A DNA stretch of 64,000 bases, from the NCBI RefSeq assembly GCF_015706575.1, contig NW_024037065.1, positions 3,224,001 through 3,288,000 of the forward strand, read 5' to 3'. Each line of letters opens with the position of its first letter. Within the stretch, counting starts at the first letter, position 1. The position numbers were made by a program, and so were the translations under genes. The DNA comes from Patiria miniata. Lineage: Eukaryota > Echinodermata > Asteroidea > Valvatida > Asterinidae. Below are positions 34,524-44,739 of this stretch, piece by piece. The notes under the pieces were generated by a model. That model saw only the letters and a list, made by a program, of their open reading frames with translations, had not been told where the DNA came from and searched no databases.

Positions 34524-34990
34524 TCACTTCAAGTCTATTCCAGCGAAGTTGTATATTCCTCGTACAGGGGGCATCTCTGAATACATCCCCATTGGATCAT
34601 ATTCATCTGGGACCGCCCTACACAGAATACATGACTGCATGTTGTCACATTTCTTTATACATTCATAACAACCTGCCACATTCAAACAACACTTTGTAGT
34701 GAGAACTGGGTGCTTGCTTGTTTCAAAGCAATGTTGCATTTGAAAATGGCCGCGATGTCATCTGTACCTTTTAGACTTGGACAAGTCCTTGACTAGTTCT
34801 TCTATTTTCGTCACACCTTTGTATAGTGACTGAAGTGTTACTGGCGGCGATCCCTCACGAAAACGCACCGATTCATTTTCCGACGAGGAAGATGTGGATG
34901 TAGGAAGATTTAACCCCTTCCGTTTGCTTTTGAACCAGTCTGAGGTGCGCACAACCTTAATCTTCCGATTTGTTCCCCAGTAAGTGCGGC
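34524..34990 (-). CDS. RING-like C-terminal exons (partial gene)
   Basis: The minus-strand exon 34,990-34,768 (after TTCTTCAG, ends AAAAG|gtacag) encodes RTYWGTNRKIKVVRTSDWFK, a Ser-rich linker and a helical KGVTKIEELVKDL. Downstream, up to the stop at 34,524, is a cysteine cluster: TKCCLNVAGCYECIKKC, then SCILCR, ending GIYNFAGIDLK. Spacing C-C ... GC-x2-C ... C-x2-C is like the second half of a RING/U-box-type finger, so a ubiquitin-ligase-like role is possible but the first Cys pair is not seen. The acceptor of the last exon is weak. The same strand carries a related first exon at 41,799-41,404 with a Gypsy element between, so these may be its 3' exons. The phase of the missing middle exon cannot be confirmed. 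Confidence 0.45.
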
Positions 34991-35284
34991 CTGAAGAAGA
35001 AAACATATAAATATCATGACATTTTAGAAAGTTGTATTTATAGTGTTCATAAGGGAATAAATGTGTGCTTGGCTGGTCTTAAACATAAGATAATGACCTG
35101 AGCCAAAGGCAAGGGTCATTATCAGCTTACAAAGCCCACCCAGTCTTAAACAGACTTGTTTAAGGCCGGCCAGGTACACTTTTATTCCCATTCATCATTA
35201 CCTTTGAGCATGCTTTGAGTCAGAAAGTCAAAACAATTAAAAGAAATTATAAATTTCTAACGACTTTTCCAATTTCCAACAATC

Positions 35285-36205
35285 TCGAGTGATGTGACGC
35301 ACAGCGAGTCGGCTCTATTTTTAACTGTTTAAGACCCGCACGTAACGGGCTCTTGACCAATAGGAATGGCTGAACTGTTTTAGGTATTGTGGCGAATCCC
35401 GTCCGGGTCGAGTTTGACTCGGTACTGCACAGGCGAGCGGCAGCCCTACAGCACTGTGGGGGAGGTCGTTTGGCAACCATATATCGCCGCGCGCAACACT
35501 TTTTCCCGGGGACCCTATGGAGCGGAGATAAATACCAGGCAGAGCAGCGCAGGAACCCAATAATCTGACAAAGAGAGATCACTCAAGAGCCGCGGGGTTT
35601 TCCCTTTATTATAACTAAGACGCCTTAATCACTTCAGTTAAGTTGCAGATTCCTTAAGGGATTGCTGTTCCTTAAGGTATAGCCTTGAGGTTCCTTAAGG
35701 GTTTCCTGTATCCTTAAGGGATATAATCGAGTTTCCTACTGAGCCTTAGAATTACTGATAGAGAGGTTTATTACTGAAGGCACTTAATAGAAATTATTAC
35801 TGAATGTGATAGAATGTGGGGAGGTTCAACGATATCGGTCCTGAACTGTGCTCGTCACTAACTTTATCAAATACGTCAGCTTGACATACCCCGCGCTATG
35901 AGCTGCTGCAACTAGATTCGGCAAACCGCCGCCGCCACGGACTCTCTGACACGGCTCCGACAGTCCCGCTGTCTCAGACACTCCGATCAGCCTCTCTCAC
36001 GCTGCTCTGGGATCCGGCGGTCGGTCGCTATACCGCTCCGCCTCGCTGCTACCAGCTCCCACTACACACCAACAGCGACGCTGACGCACACAAGCCTAGC
36101 GCCCTACAACAACTCTCTTAGAGCTCCGCCGTCACACGTCTCTTCAGTCCGCTAGCTCCACAGCAACTCCCGCCACGTACACACACGAGGCACAGCGCAA
36201 GGAAA
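35285..36205. other. GC-rich insertion, possibly a solo LTR
   Basis: Base composition turns GC-rich with CCAAT (35,358), CGCCGCGCGC, a TATA-like GGAGATAAATACC (35,523) and a CCTTTATTATAACTAAG stretch, then four CCTTAAGG-type palindromes (35,652-35,722) and a CTCCGCC-rich tail. The promoter-like order and sharp borders suggest an LTR or another inserted regulatory block. No TG...CA ends or duplication were confirmed and no coding frame is credible. Confidence 0.35.
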
Positions 36206-37348
36206 ATCATGGAAAATCAATTTATTCCCAGTGAAACGAGTAAATGAATTTAATTTTGACTCAGAAAGAGTACAGGGTTTTTCCAGTGCAAAAGTCAGTG
36301 GGGTTGGGACCTTGGCTGGGTGGGATGCACCAGAATCAGCGTGTTTCAGAGATACATTGTATTAAGGGAGTGGTTACTTGCAGTGGGATCATGCCAAACA
36401 TTTTCATTTTTGATCCCAAAAATGAAATTTAAGAGAGCGAGTTCGCGAAATTTTCAATTATCATTTTTTTCTAAATCGGGTTTTTGCTTAGGGCATATCC
36501 ACCTTTAGCCCCCCTTGGATCTGTAAGTGGTTGACTGTTCAATTTTTTTCTTCAGGGTTCATCATAAAAGGAACCCCCCAAAAAACTTTAAAAATAAGCA
36601 AGGATTTTTCCCTGGGGGGGGGGGGGGGGGGGGCGTAACCGCAGGCAATCATACTTGAGATACTGATAAAGGTTGTATTACATTGGTACTACTGCTACTG
36701 GGTACTGCTATTTTCATGCACACTCGAGCATGGCATCATGGTGAGAATAGTTATTGAAAGCATTTTGTCCGTTTGAAAAATAATTTTCTCACCTTTAGTG
36801 GCAGCCGTATTTTCGATCTCCAGCCCTTTGGAGTCAAGTAGAGTTACTGATCCCTCACTTTTGCATGCTTTGAAATAATCAGATTATTGGATGAGCAGTC
36901 TTTTTATATCCCTTGTAGTTGTGTCATTACCGTGCCAAAAGTTGTAAAGGAGAAACGGAGAAGAAAAAAAAGTACAATTAAATGTCTACAGTGACAGTAC
37001 GAGGACGAGTGCAAGTTTTACTCAACTTTTAAATTTTTTTTTGGGGGGGGGTTACTGGAAACCACCTTCAAAACTTGGGGGTGCTGTGAAAGGTGGATAT
37101 ATTTATGTGCTACAAAGTACCGTTGAGGATAATTTCTATTCCATACTGTACAATTTGGTAAGGATTAGTGCACCTAACAATCTTCATTACAAAAAAACAT
37201 TTTAGCATTTTTTTCTCATCAGAATTTTTTCAGCAGTATTGTTTCTTTTTCTTTTTTTCTTTTTTTTTTTTTTGGGGGGAGGGGGGCATTTTCAACCACC
37301 AAACCCTCCCCTTCCTCCACTCTCCCGAAGCACAATCACTAGTAAAAC
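36206..37348. other. Spacer with G-homopolymers
   Basis: AT-rich sequence holds a run of about 20 G at 36,613-36,634, a G-run at 37,042-37,050 and T/C-rich and G-rich tracts at 37,240-37,290. Nothing coding is recognised. Confidence 0.4.
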
Positions 37349-37699
37349 TGTTACAGCAGTTACACAAATAAAAGTTCGAATTACTACAAGATTTGAGTGA
37401 TTTCTATCTTCTGATTGATATGATTGGTTATTTATTCTGGTACTGATTGGAATCAAAGCATAACAACAACGGCCATATTGAATTATATCCCAGCATGCTC
37501 TACCCGGCCCACAATGCGTACTACACCAACCAGCGTGACCTCATGAACACGAGAAAGTGCATCAGGCACCACATGTTGGACACCACGCCGATAAGTGACA
37601 TCACAGTTGAAGTTCTGTAACCGGAGGACCCATCTTGCAAGCCTGCCAGCCAGTCGGGCTTTCCAAAAAAGCCACGTTAGAGCCTGACGGCAGGCGCGG

Positions 37700-37935
37700 T
37701 TCTAGAACCAATATTTTTGGGGGGGGGGGGGGGGGGGGGGGGCTAGCACGTGGATCCAAAACTTTTTCAGGGAGGCGTGCTGAAATGTTGACCGGTTATT
37801 TTTTCCAGACACTTAGGCCTCCGAAAATCAATGGGGGGGGGGGGGGGGGGGGGGGGGCTCATGCCATATTTTCAATGGGGAGCGCAAATAAAATCCTTAA
37901 ATCATTCACACTATATTAACTAATGCACCCTTGTC
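37700..37935. repeat. Poly-G repeat inserted in Gypsy 2 RNase H
   Basis: The RNase H reading is interrupted between the YASRSL...NYSTT segment (ending about 38,010) and GRLARW...DALSRV (37,665-37,545). The interruption holds GGCGCGGTTCTAGAACC, two G-runs of roughly 20 (37,721-37,742 and 37,832-37,857) and GCCTCCGAAAATCAATGGGG. The composition matches the other G-tract repeats in the window. Confidence 0.6.
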
Positions 37936-37939
37936 ACGG

Positions 37940-39237
37940 CTATTTCTTTTTTAGGGGGAGACCGTTCGCATGTACATCACAATCCTTCTTTTTGCTAATG
38001 CAGTTTTTTTTACGGAATTTATTCGTGCTATAGTTTCGTTGCAATTTAGTCGTGCTATAGTTTCGGTCCGGTGCGTCAAGTGAACGACTCGCATAAGCGA
38101 CTGCGTGTAGCTCTCCATCAGTCTCGTGAAGTAAGACAGCACCGAGACCGGTGTCACTGGCGTCCGTGTGGACAACAAACGGTCGGTTTAGGTCAGGGTA
38201 CATCAGGACTGGTTCAGAAGCAAGAATCTGCTTCATCTCATGGAAAGATGCAGAACACTCTGATGTCCATTGCCATGCAGCTGTCTTCTGTCTAAGTCGG
38301 TTAAGCGGTACAGAGATAGTGGCGAGTTGAGGAATGAACTTCCCATACCAGGTGACCATGCCCAAGAACCTCTCCAGTTGTTTGCGATTCTGTGGATAAT
38401 CTGGATAATCGGAGATGGCCTGGACCTTCTCTGGTGAGGTGCGAAGTCCATCGCCACCAACCACGTGACCAAGGTAAGTCATGGAACTGCATCCAAAGGA
38501 GCACTTCTGTTGATTCACAGTCAGTCCTGCCTCATACAATCTGTCTAGAATCTGACGAAGATCAGCAAAGTGTTGGGCTGGCGATGACGAATAACACACA
38601 ATGTCGTCTAAGTAGACGTAACAAATCTTTCCAATCAGGCCCTGCAGGACAACTTCCATCAGGCGCTGAAAACTTGCAGGCCCATTGACAACTCCAAAGG
38701 GGAGCACCGTAAATTGATACAGGCCCTCCTCACACACGAACGCTGTCTTTTCTCGATCATCAGGGTTGAGGACCATCTGGTGACATCCACTCTTCAGATC
38801 CAGGGAACTGAAGATAGAGGCGCCATGCAGGTACTCTAAGATGTAATCTATAGTCGGCATAGGGTAAGCATCGATTTTAGTGACACTGTTGAGCTTTCTG
38901 TAGTCGACGCATAATCTTTAGTCACCCGGTTGAGATTTAGGGACCATCACAACAGGTGAAGCCCACGGCGAGAAAGACGGCTCAATTCGGCCATCACGCA
39001 GCATCTCATCGATTTGGCGTTTCAATGATTGTCGTCGATCGGCAGACAGACGGTAAACTGGGCCACGGACTGGCCTCGCGGTCCCAGTGTCGATGTTGTG
39101 ATAGATCAGATCCAACCTACCCGGCGTTTCTGAAAAGACCTCAGGAAATTCCTCAGGACGCTGGCTCACCTGAAGAAAGTCACTGTCGTCGGGCATCGGT
39201 TCTGTGACTGGATCGGTGTTGTAGTCAGGGTCAAATC
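37940..39237 (-). pseudogene. Gypsy 2 reverse transcriptase / RNase H
   Basis: A minus-strand segment around 39,196-38,918 encodes the RT fingers (GPVYRLSADRRQSLKRQIDE, SPWASPVVMVPK). A stop near 38,918 precedes the palm at 38,860-37,940 with FSSLDLKSGCHQM, LPFGVVNGPASFQRLM and catalytic YLDDIV, then the connection FLGMVTWYGKFI and RNase H (VVHTDASDTGLGAVL, YASRSL). The frame then degenerates into low-complexity residues and resumes only at 37,665-37,545. Family: Ty3/Gypsy. A single stop, the poly-G insertion and loss of integrase make it inactive. Confidence 0.9.
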
Positions 39238-40595
39238 CGGTGACACCTCACTGGATAGGGGGATGCAGGAATATCATGGGGCGGGGTCCCATCTGTGGCG
39301 AGGCCAAGGAGGAGCCACTTAAGACGGGGTTCATTCGTACTGGACTCGATCCAGTAGGAGTTATCTACGAAGTCGATCAGCAACTTTGCCTTTCGAGCAA
39401 AATCTCTCCCAAGTAGCACTGGCATGGGCAGTATCTTGATCTGATGGAGACTTACAGAAACGTCAACTCCGGCAACCTCGATTTTGTCGATGGCTATCCC
39501 AGAAGTGTGGAACTCGGTTCCATCTACAGCGGTTAACGGTCCTACGGAGGACCCGGGGGTTACAGCTAACCCTAACTCTGTGCACAGTTCTTCATCGATG
39601 AGAGAAATGGCGAAACCGGTGTCCAGTAACGCCTTCACGTCGCGACCATTCACTCTAGCGATGATGTACAGGCCACAATTACTGTCATTGCCTGTCTCTG
39701 GTTTCGGCGTTTCGACGAAGTTCACCTGAGACCCCTCAGAGGGCTTGACAGTCTTGTCAGCTGACTTAGAGGGCTTGACAGTCTTGTCAGCTGACTTAGT
39801 CTGCTTAACATCAGATGCCTGTTTCACAGTTGGCGTTTGCCTTGACGTTGAATGTGGTTGGGGTGGGAGGGGACAATCTGCCACTTTGTGACACCGAAAA
39901 CATACAGCCTCGAACCTTCCTGTGTGCCGCGGGAATGCACCGGACGCAGGGTTACGATTCAGACTAGTGTTCTCTGTCTTTGTGTCCTGTTGTCGATTTG
40001 TGTTTGTCTGATGAGATGGATGAGACGGATGAGACGAAAAAGACGGTTGTGGTCTTCCCTGGAACTTGATGGATGCATCAGTCTTGCGATGAAGCATGTG
40101 TTCATCTGCCAACCTTGCGAGGGCTTGCACGGTTTTGACCTTCTTCTCCCGCAGTTTGCCGCGAAGAAAGTCACTGCTGATCGATGCCAAAAACTGGTCG
40201 ATCAGGATGAGATGTGTCATCCTCTTGAAATCAGGTGACACTGTTGTCTCTTCTTTGGGCACCAACCATCGGCGAAGATAGAGTTCAAGTCCAGTTGAGA
40301 ACTCTTCGAAACTTTCGTCCGCCGTCTTTGATGCAGTTCGGAATTTCAAGCGATACTTCTGAGCCTTCCCTGTCAAGTACGGCTCAAGAAGGCGGGGCCA
40401 CTGGTCTTGTGGTTTCTTTTCGGCAGCAGCCATGCGTTCGAACGTGGAGAGATAACATGTGATGTCATCGTCGGCCGAGAGCTTATGAAAGTCCGGGAGT
40501 TCCGGTCCAACTCGGACTGATGAAATGGATGATTTGGTTGCAACAGTCATAGCTTTCAAGAGGGACTTGGTTTCAGCCTTGCGCATGGACTCCAA
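39231..40595 (-). pseudogene. Gypsy 2 gag-protease, 454-residue frame
   Basis: One frame begins near MESMRKAETKSLLK and has a capsid-like domain (CYLSTFERMAAAEKKPQDQW, DESFEEFSTGLELYLRRW, LILIDQFLASIS). A low-complexity linker with a direct repeat KSADKTVKPS follows, after a knuckle reduced to CFRCHKVADC (the GH-spaced part of CCHC is lost). The aspartic protease follows with VKALLDTGFAISLIDEELC and VLLGRDFARKA. This is the best-preserved retrotransposon frame in the window. The ATG shown is not certain because upstream sequence to the PBS is partly open. The damaged knuckle suggests impaired RNA binding. Confidence 0.85.
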
Positions 40596-41403
40596 ATTCT
40601 TTAAAATCTGTCACAAGTCAGGCTGAACAGGAGCTGGACTAACTGGGTGGCTTTTATCCCCCGGTTCCTTCATATTGGGCAGACCACATAGGCTTTCAAT
40701 GCGCTCTTGCTTTGACTTGACCTCGCTTACATCGATGTGATTTATGGCACACAATTTCGCTATGTAATCTGCGGTAAAACGGCTCAATTACACCATCCGT
40801 TCAGCTGACTGTGCCATCTTGAAAACAGTGTTTATATCTCGGTGAAATTCCAAGGATTTAGGAAGGTTGAAAAACCTAAATCAACAGTTAATGTTCGTGT
40901 TTAGCGGCCACGAATCAACGGCACTCACCCCCAGCGTCCGGCGTTTGCGATCGGCGATCTGTCACATAGGATGTGAAATCCACGAAAATCACCCGTTTCG
41001 AGCAGCAATCCTGCCGACTACGCCAGTGTAACAGGAGTTACACAAATAAAAGTTCAAATTACTACAAGATTTGAGTTAATTCTATCTTCTGATTGATATG
41101 ATTGGTTATTTATTCTGGTACTGATTGGAATCAAAGCATAACAACAACGGCCATATTGAATTATATCCCAGCATGCTCTACCCGGCCCACAATGCATCTG
41201 GAACATACAATTATAACATACAGTTGATGTGTAAACGTTACATGTACATGAACAATGTGTGTGTAATATCCCGTTACAAAACCCTTCATAGGGAAAAGCT
41301 GTGGTTATTACGATTCCAATTGTCGTTTTCTTTATAAAATACAAATTCGAACATCTTTCACATACAAAAAAAACACACCGATTGATACTGTATTTAGGCC
41401 TAC

Positions 41404-41799
41404 CTGATGAAAATTTTCCCTGTGCCACGTGTGCTGCCTTCTTTTGATTGCGGTACCTCTCGGACGGGCCCGGCAAGAAGTCTTCTGCCCCACCATTACC
41501 TCCGCCTGTACTAAAAGCGAATGGATTGATCTTTGGCGTTTGGTTGCGCAACGCATCCCCAGTTATCTTCCATGTCAAAAAGCTACTCAAATTAAAAGTT
41601 CCACTGGAACATGGGACGACAACGGAGTCGTCAGAGCCATACATAATTATGGAGTCTGGTACAAGTTTAAACGTCCCAGTGTTGTACAAGACATCTGTAC
41701 CTTTCTAAGTTTGAGGAGTCGGTCGTCGTCTGGTCCTTTAACAAGGAAGGAGCCAGTGTCCTGAAAATCTCCCCAGTCACTATCGTATGTCACGTCCAT
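41404..41799 (-). pseudogene. First exon of paralog A (GSDDSVVVP family), frameshifted
   Basis: The minus-strand exon starts ATG at 41,799 (MDVTYDSDWGDF, DDDRLLKLRK) and ends at a donor TCATCAG|gtaggc at 41,404. A frameshift near 41,690 separates the start from FKLVPDSIIMYGSDDSVVVP, SFLTWKITGDA and INPFAF. The partner gene at 44,740 (+) has the same blocks (DDFIDF, DDRILK, FKIDPESLLLYGSDDSVVVP, SFVSWTVTGDA, LNPFGL), so the two are paralogs in head-to-head orientation 2.94 kb apart. The shift corresponds to four missing bases relative to the partner. Function unknown. Later exons may be the 34,990-34,524 RING-like exons across the Gypsy 2 insertion. Confidence 0.7.
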
Positions 41800-42969
41800 C
41801 TTGCTTTGACGAAGAAATAAAAATTAATGTGTATACGGCTAGTGATCTGCCATATAAGTGGTCACGCTAGTTTTACCAAAAAAAACTTTCCCACGCTTCA
41901 AATAGGTGACTGACACCCATGGAACTCAGTGAAAGAGTCGGCTCCCACAAAGCAGCCAAAGAGAAGTGAAATTCCGTTTGATTCGGGCCGATCTCTTTAG
42001 CACTACACGTTACGTAGTATACGTCTTTTGCTTCTCTTACACCAGTGCCAAATACCATTACTAGCTAGAAATCTCACAAGTTTATAAATATCCATTCGCA
42101 ACACGGGTAAAAAGCTTGGTTTAAGACGAAATTAAATCCCAAAAAATATCCAGGAAGTCGGGGATGACAGAACAGAGATCCTACAATTTTTTCCTGCAGA
42201 AAAAGAATCGGCGAATCTTCGAAATGAAGAAATTAATTTGAATTATTAAACAACGAAAATTTAATAAATAAATAATGCAGCAATTTTATATACATATAAC
42301 ATTTACATATTTAGAACGCCAATTATAAAAAATATTTTCAGCCAAGTTTAGAAGCAGGGATAACAGCGGGATCCGGGTTTTGTAACTTGAAAACTGGTGT
42401 GTTTGATTGCAAAGCGGTTTACTGGTCCAAAGGCTTATTTCAGACGCTGCCATTAATATATTGTAACTTATTTTAAAGTAATTTTGTATACCTTAGCGAA
42501 AAAATTAGTGAATTTCGAGACAACACTGGGTACCAAAGAAAATATTCAAATTAAAAAAAACAACTAAAACTAAAGAAAATGTAAACAAAGATCTCCGCCA
42601 GGAAAAAATTAATCCGTGAAGTTTGAAGTAACTAATTAATTTTCTTTATTTAAAAATAAATTAATAAATAATGCAACGAGTTTTATTTGAGCATTGCAAA
42701 CCTGGATCCCCGCAAACACCCCCCCCCCCCCGCCCATCTCACTAGAGCCAAGCAACCCCTCTAGAAATTACAGACAAGTCCCGCACTCAAATTAAACTGT
42801 TAGGCCGGATATATAGGGCAAGTATACGCGCGCACGTGTTCATGTTTTTTTCTAATAGAACTGTCAGTGGATTAATTAGTTAGCACAATGTTGACGTAAT
42901 TGAAAAAGGCGGGATGACTTGGAACCGTCTATTTTTTGGTAGGTACTGATAGCAGCAGTATGGAGGACG
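41800..42969. other. AT-rich intergenic region between divergent paralogs
   Basis: Sequence upstream of both divergent first exons. It is AT-rich with a C-run at 42,719-42,732. No core promoter could be defined. Confidence 0.3.
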
Positions 42970-43460
42970 AAAAGTGGCCATCTGCTTTTCTGCTATCAGA
43001 ATAGCATAAAAGCAGATTTCCTCGTTGTAACATGAATTTTTTTCACTTTGCTACTTTTCTGTACCTGAAATGCAGATTGAACGTTTTCTGAAAATGCATT
43101 TTTCTATTTTTTTGCTTTTCCGCTACCAGAAAAGCAGATTTTAATTTTCCTCCGTATGCTGGCGGCCCAAAAGTGGCCATTTGCTTTTCTCCTCTCTGAA
43201 AAGCAGACAATGGATTGAACATTTTGGCAACAACTGTGCATTCTTCTTTTCTGCTTTTTGGATACCGGAAAAGCAGATTTTACTTAGGTGGTCGAAATGT
43301 GGCCATCTGCTTTCTGCTTTTCAGATAAGCAGAAAAGTGGATCAAACGTTTGACAAGTGTGTATTCTTGTTTTCTGCTTTTTGGATACCGGAAAAACAGA
43401 TTTTACTTTGGCGTACAGGCGGCCGAATAATGGCCATTTGCTTTTCTGCTTTCAACAGAC
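42970..43460. repeat. Degenerate tandem repeat with CTGCTTTTC/GAAAAGCAG stems
   Basis: GTGGCCATYTGCTTTTCTGC recurs at about 42,976, 43,172, 43,298 and 43,430, with GATACCGGAAAAGCAGATTT between. Each unit pairs CTGCTTTTC with GAAAAGCAG, so every unit can fold on itself. Spacing ranges from 126 to 196 bases. Open frames across it are not protein-like. Confidence 0.65.
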
Positions 43461-44739
43461 CGTGAACGTCGCGCGTCCGATGTTTGAGTTTCCTTTGAGA
43501 TCCCACAAAGAAGGCATGCTTGAAGACCAGCCAAGTCCAACCCGCCTTCTTCGTAGCCTTTCGCCCAGGCCATCGTTTTTTAGAGCGGCGGAGTTGCGAA
43601 GACCCGAAGCGACTGGAGCAAAGATTAAGTCAGCATGCGCGAATGTGGTGAATCTTCTACGCTAGGGGTCTGCCGGGCATGCCTTCTCTTTTCTCCTGCG
43701 CTTTTTTGTTGCATGTTGACATTAAAAAAAATTGTCGGGAGTTTTTGCAATCTGTCTGGTAATATTGGCTCCATTTTTACATTAGTATGCGGCTCGGGGG
43801 TACCAGGGGGCGTAAGGGGGATTCCCTCCAATGTTTTTGTAGAGATTGCCCTTTTCCATTCAAGTGCTATTTTATCACTATGTGTTTAACCCCCTTCCAC
43901 CTGTATGTGAGAGTGCCCTTTTCAGGAACTGTTTTTACTCATAAACAACCTTGCTGTGCCCCTGGCATAGCAATAAATCTCTGAAATATACAATTCCACA
44001 TTCATACGACATGTCATACCATGGAGCAATAAAACACTGCTCCATGGTCATACCATTTCCTACCAGTTGAGAACAAACACGAGAAGAGCGTAAGCGAGGG
44101 GCAGTCTTGCATGTACAATAATTACAAGTACCTTGGAATCGTCACGTGTTTGACAAGTAAGCTATTTCTCATCTTGGAGAATAAGAAGTAGATCAAGGTG
44201 CCTGTAATGTTTTTCTTTCACTCGTACTCACCACACTGTTGGTTTTCATCTCGGCCGTAAGGCTGAGGAAAAACGCGCACAATTTTATTTAGAAAAAAAG
44301 TCGAAGAAACACACAAACACAATCAAAAACAAAACACCAAGCAAACAACCCAAGAAACACCCAAAACAACAAACAACAACCCAAAGAAACAACCATACAA
44401 GCTTATTTCTTTCAAGATGAAATTCACGCGTCGTCCAGGGAAAGCATAGTAAAAAAAATTGAGCTTGGGGACGAGTTTTTCGCAGGCCTTCCCCGGGACC
44501 ATAGGGCAAGAATGCCAGGACATTGGCCGGGTTTTGTGGTGGTAGGCATCGCGGCATCTTCAAAGCTACGAAATTCTTTGTGTACCGATACAAAAATAAA
44601 ATCCCACGCTCTAGACATTTCCGGGGATAGGAAACTCGAGTTCTCACCAGACATTGTATACATGTACTAGTCTAGAAAATTAAGCGATACGGATCCACGG
44701 TGATACGACATTCAGTTTTTTGGCAGTGGCAGACCAAAC
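43461..44739. other. Region upstream of paralog B, ORFs not recognised
   Basis: Several short open frames occur on both strands (for example minus 44,663-44,285), but none has a recognised domain. A block of A/C-rich sequence at 44,295-44,395 (AAACAACC-type) gives a low-complexity hydrophobic frame on the minus strand that I do not regard as a gene. Confidence 0.3.

Larger units (their letters stand above)
37349..41191 (-). mobile_element. Ty3/Gypsy LTR retrotransposon 2 with paired 165-bp LTRs
   Basis: LTRs at 37,349-37,513 and 41,027-41,191 are both 165 bp, begin TGT(T/A)ACAG on + and end GGCCCACA, and differ at only a few positions. On the minus strand the primer-binding site TGGCGTAGTCGGCAGG follows the right LTR after one base. 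Gag-protease and RT-RNase H are recognisable, but integrase and polypurine tract are missing: the RNase H end (about 37,665-37,545) runs directly into the left LTR. Target duplications do not match by eye (AAAAC left, ATGCA right). It lies downstream of exon 1 of the minus-strand gene starting at 41,799, probably in its first intron. Confidence 0.85.

Noticed and set aside
35285..36205. CpG island promoter of a host gene
   Set aside because: No coding exon follows on either strand; abrupt edges and the CCTTAAGG repeats fit an inserted element better, though neither is proven.
44285..44663. Minus-strand frame with a hydrophobic VVCCFGCFLGCLLGV stretch upstream of paralog B
   Set aside because: The hydrophobic part translates A/C-rich low-complexity DNA (AAACAACC repeats) and there is no homolog or splice support.
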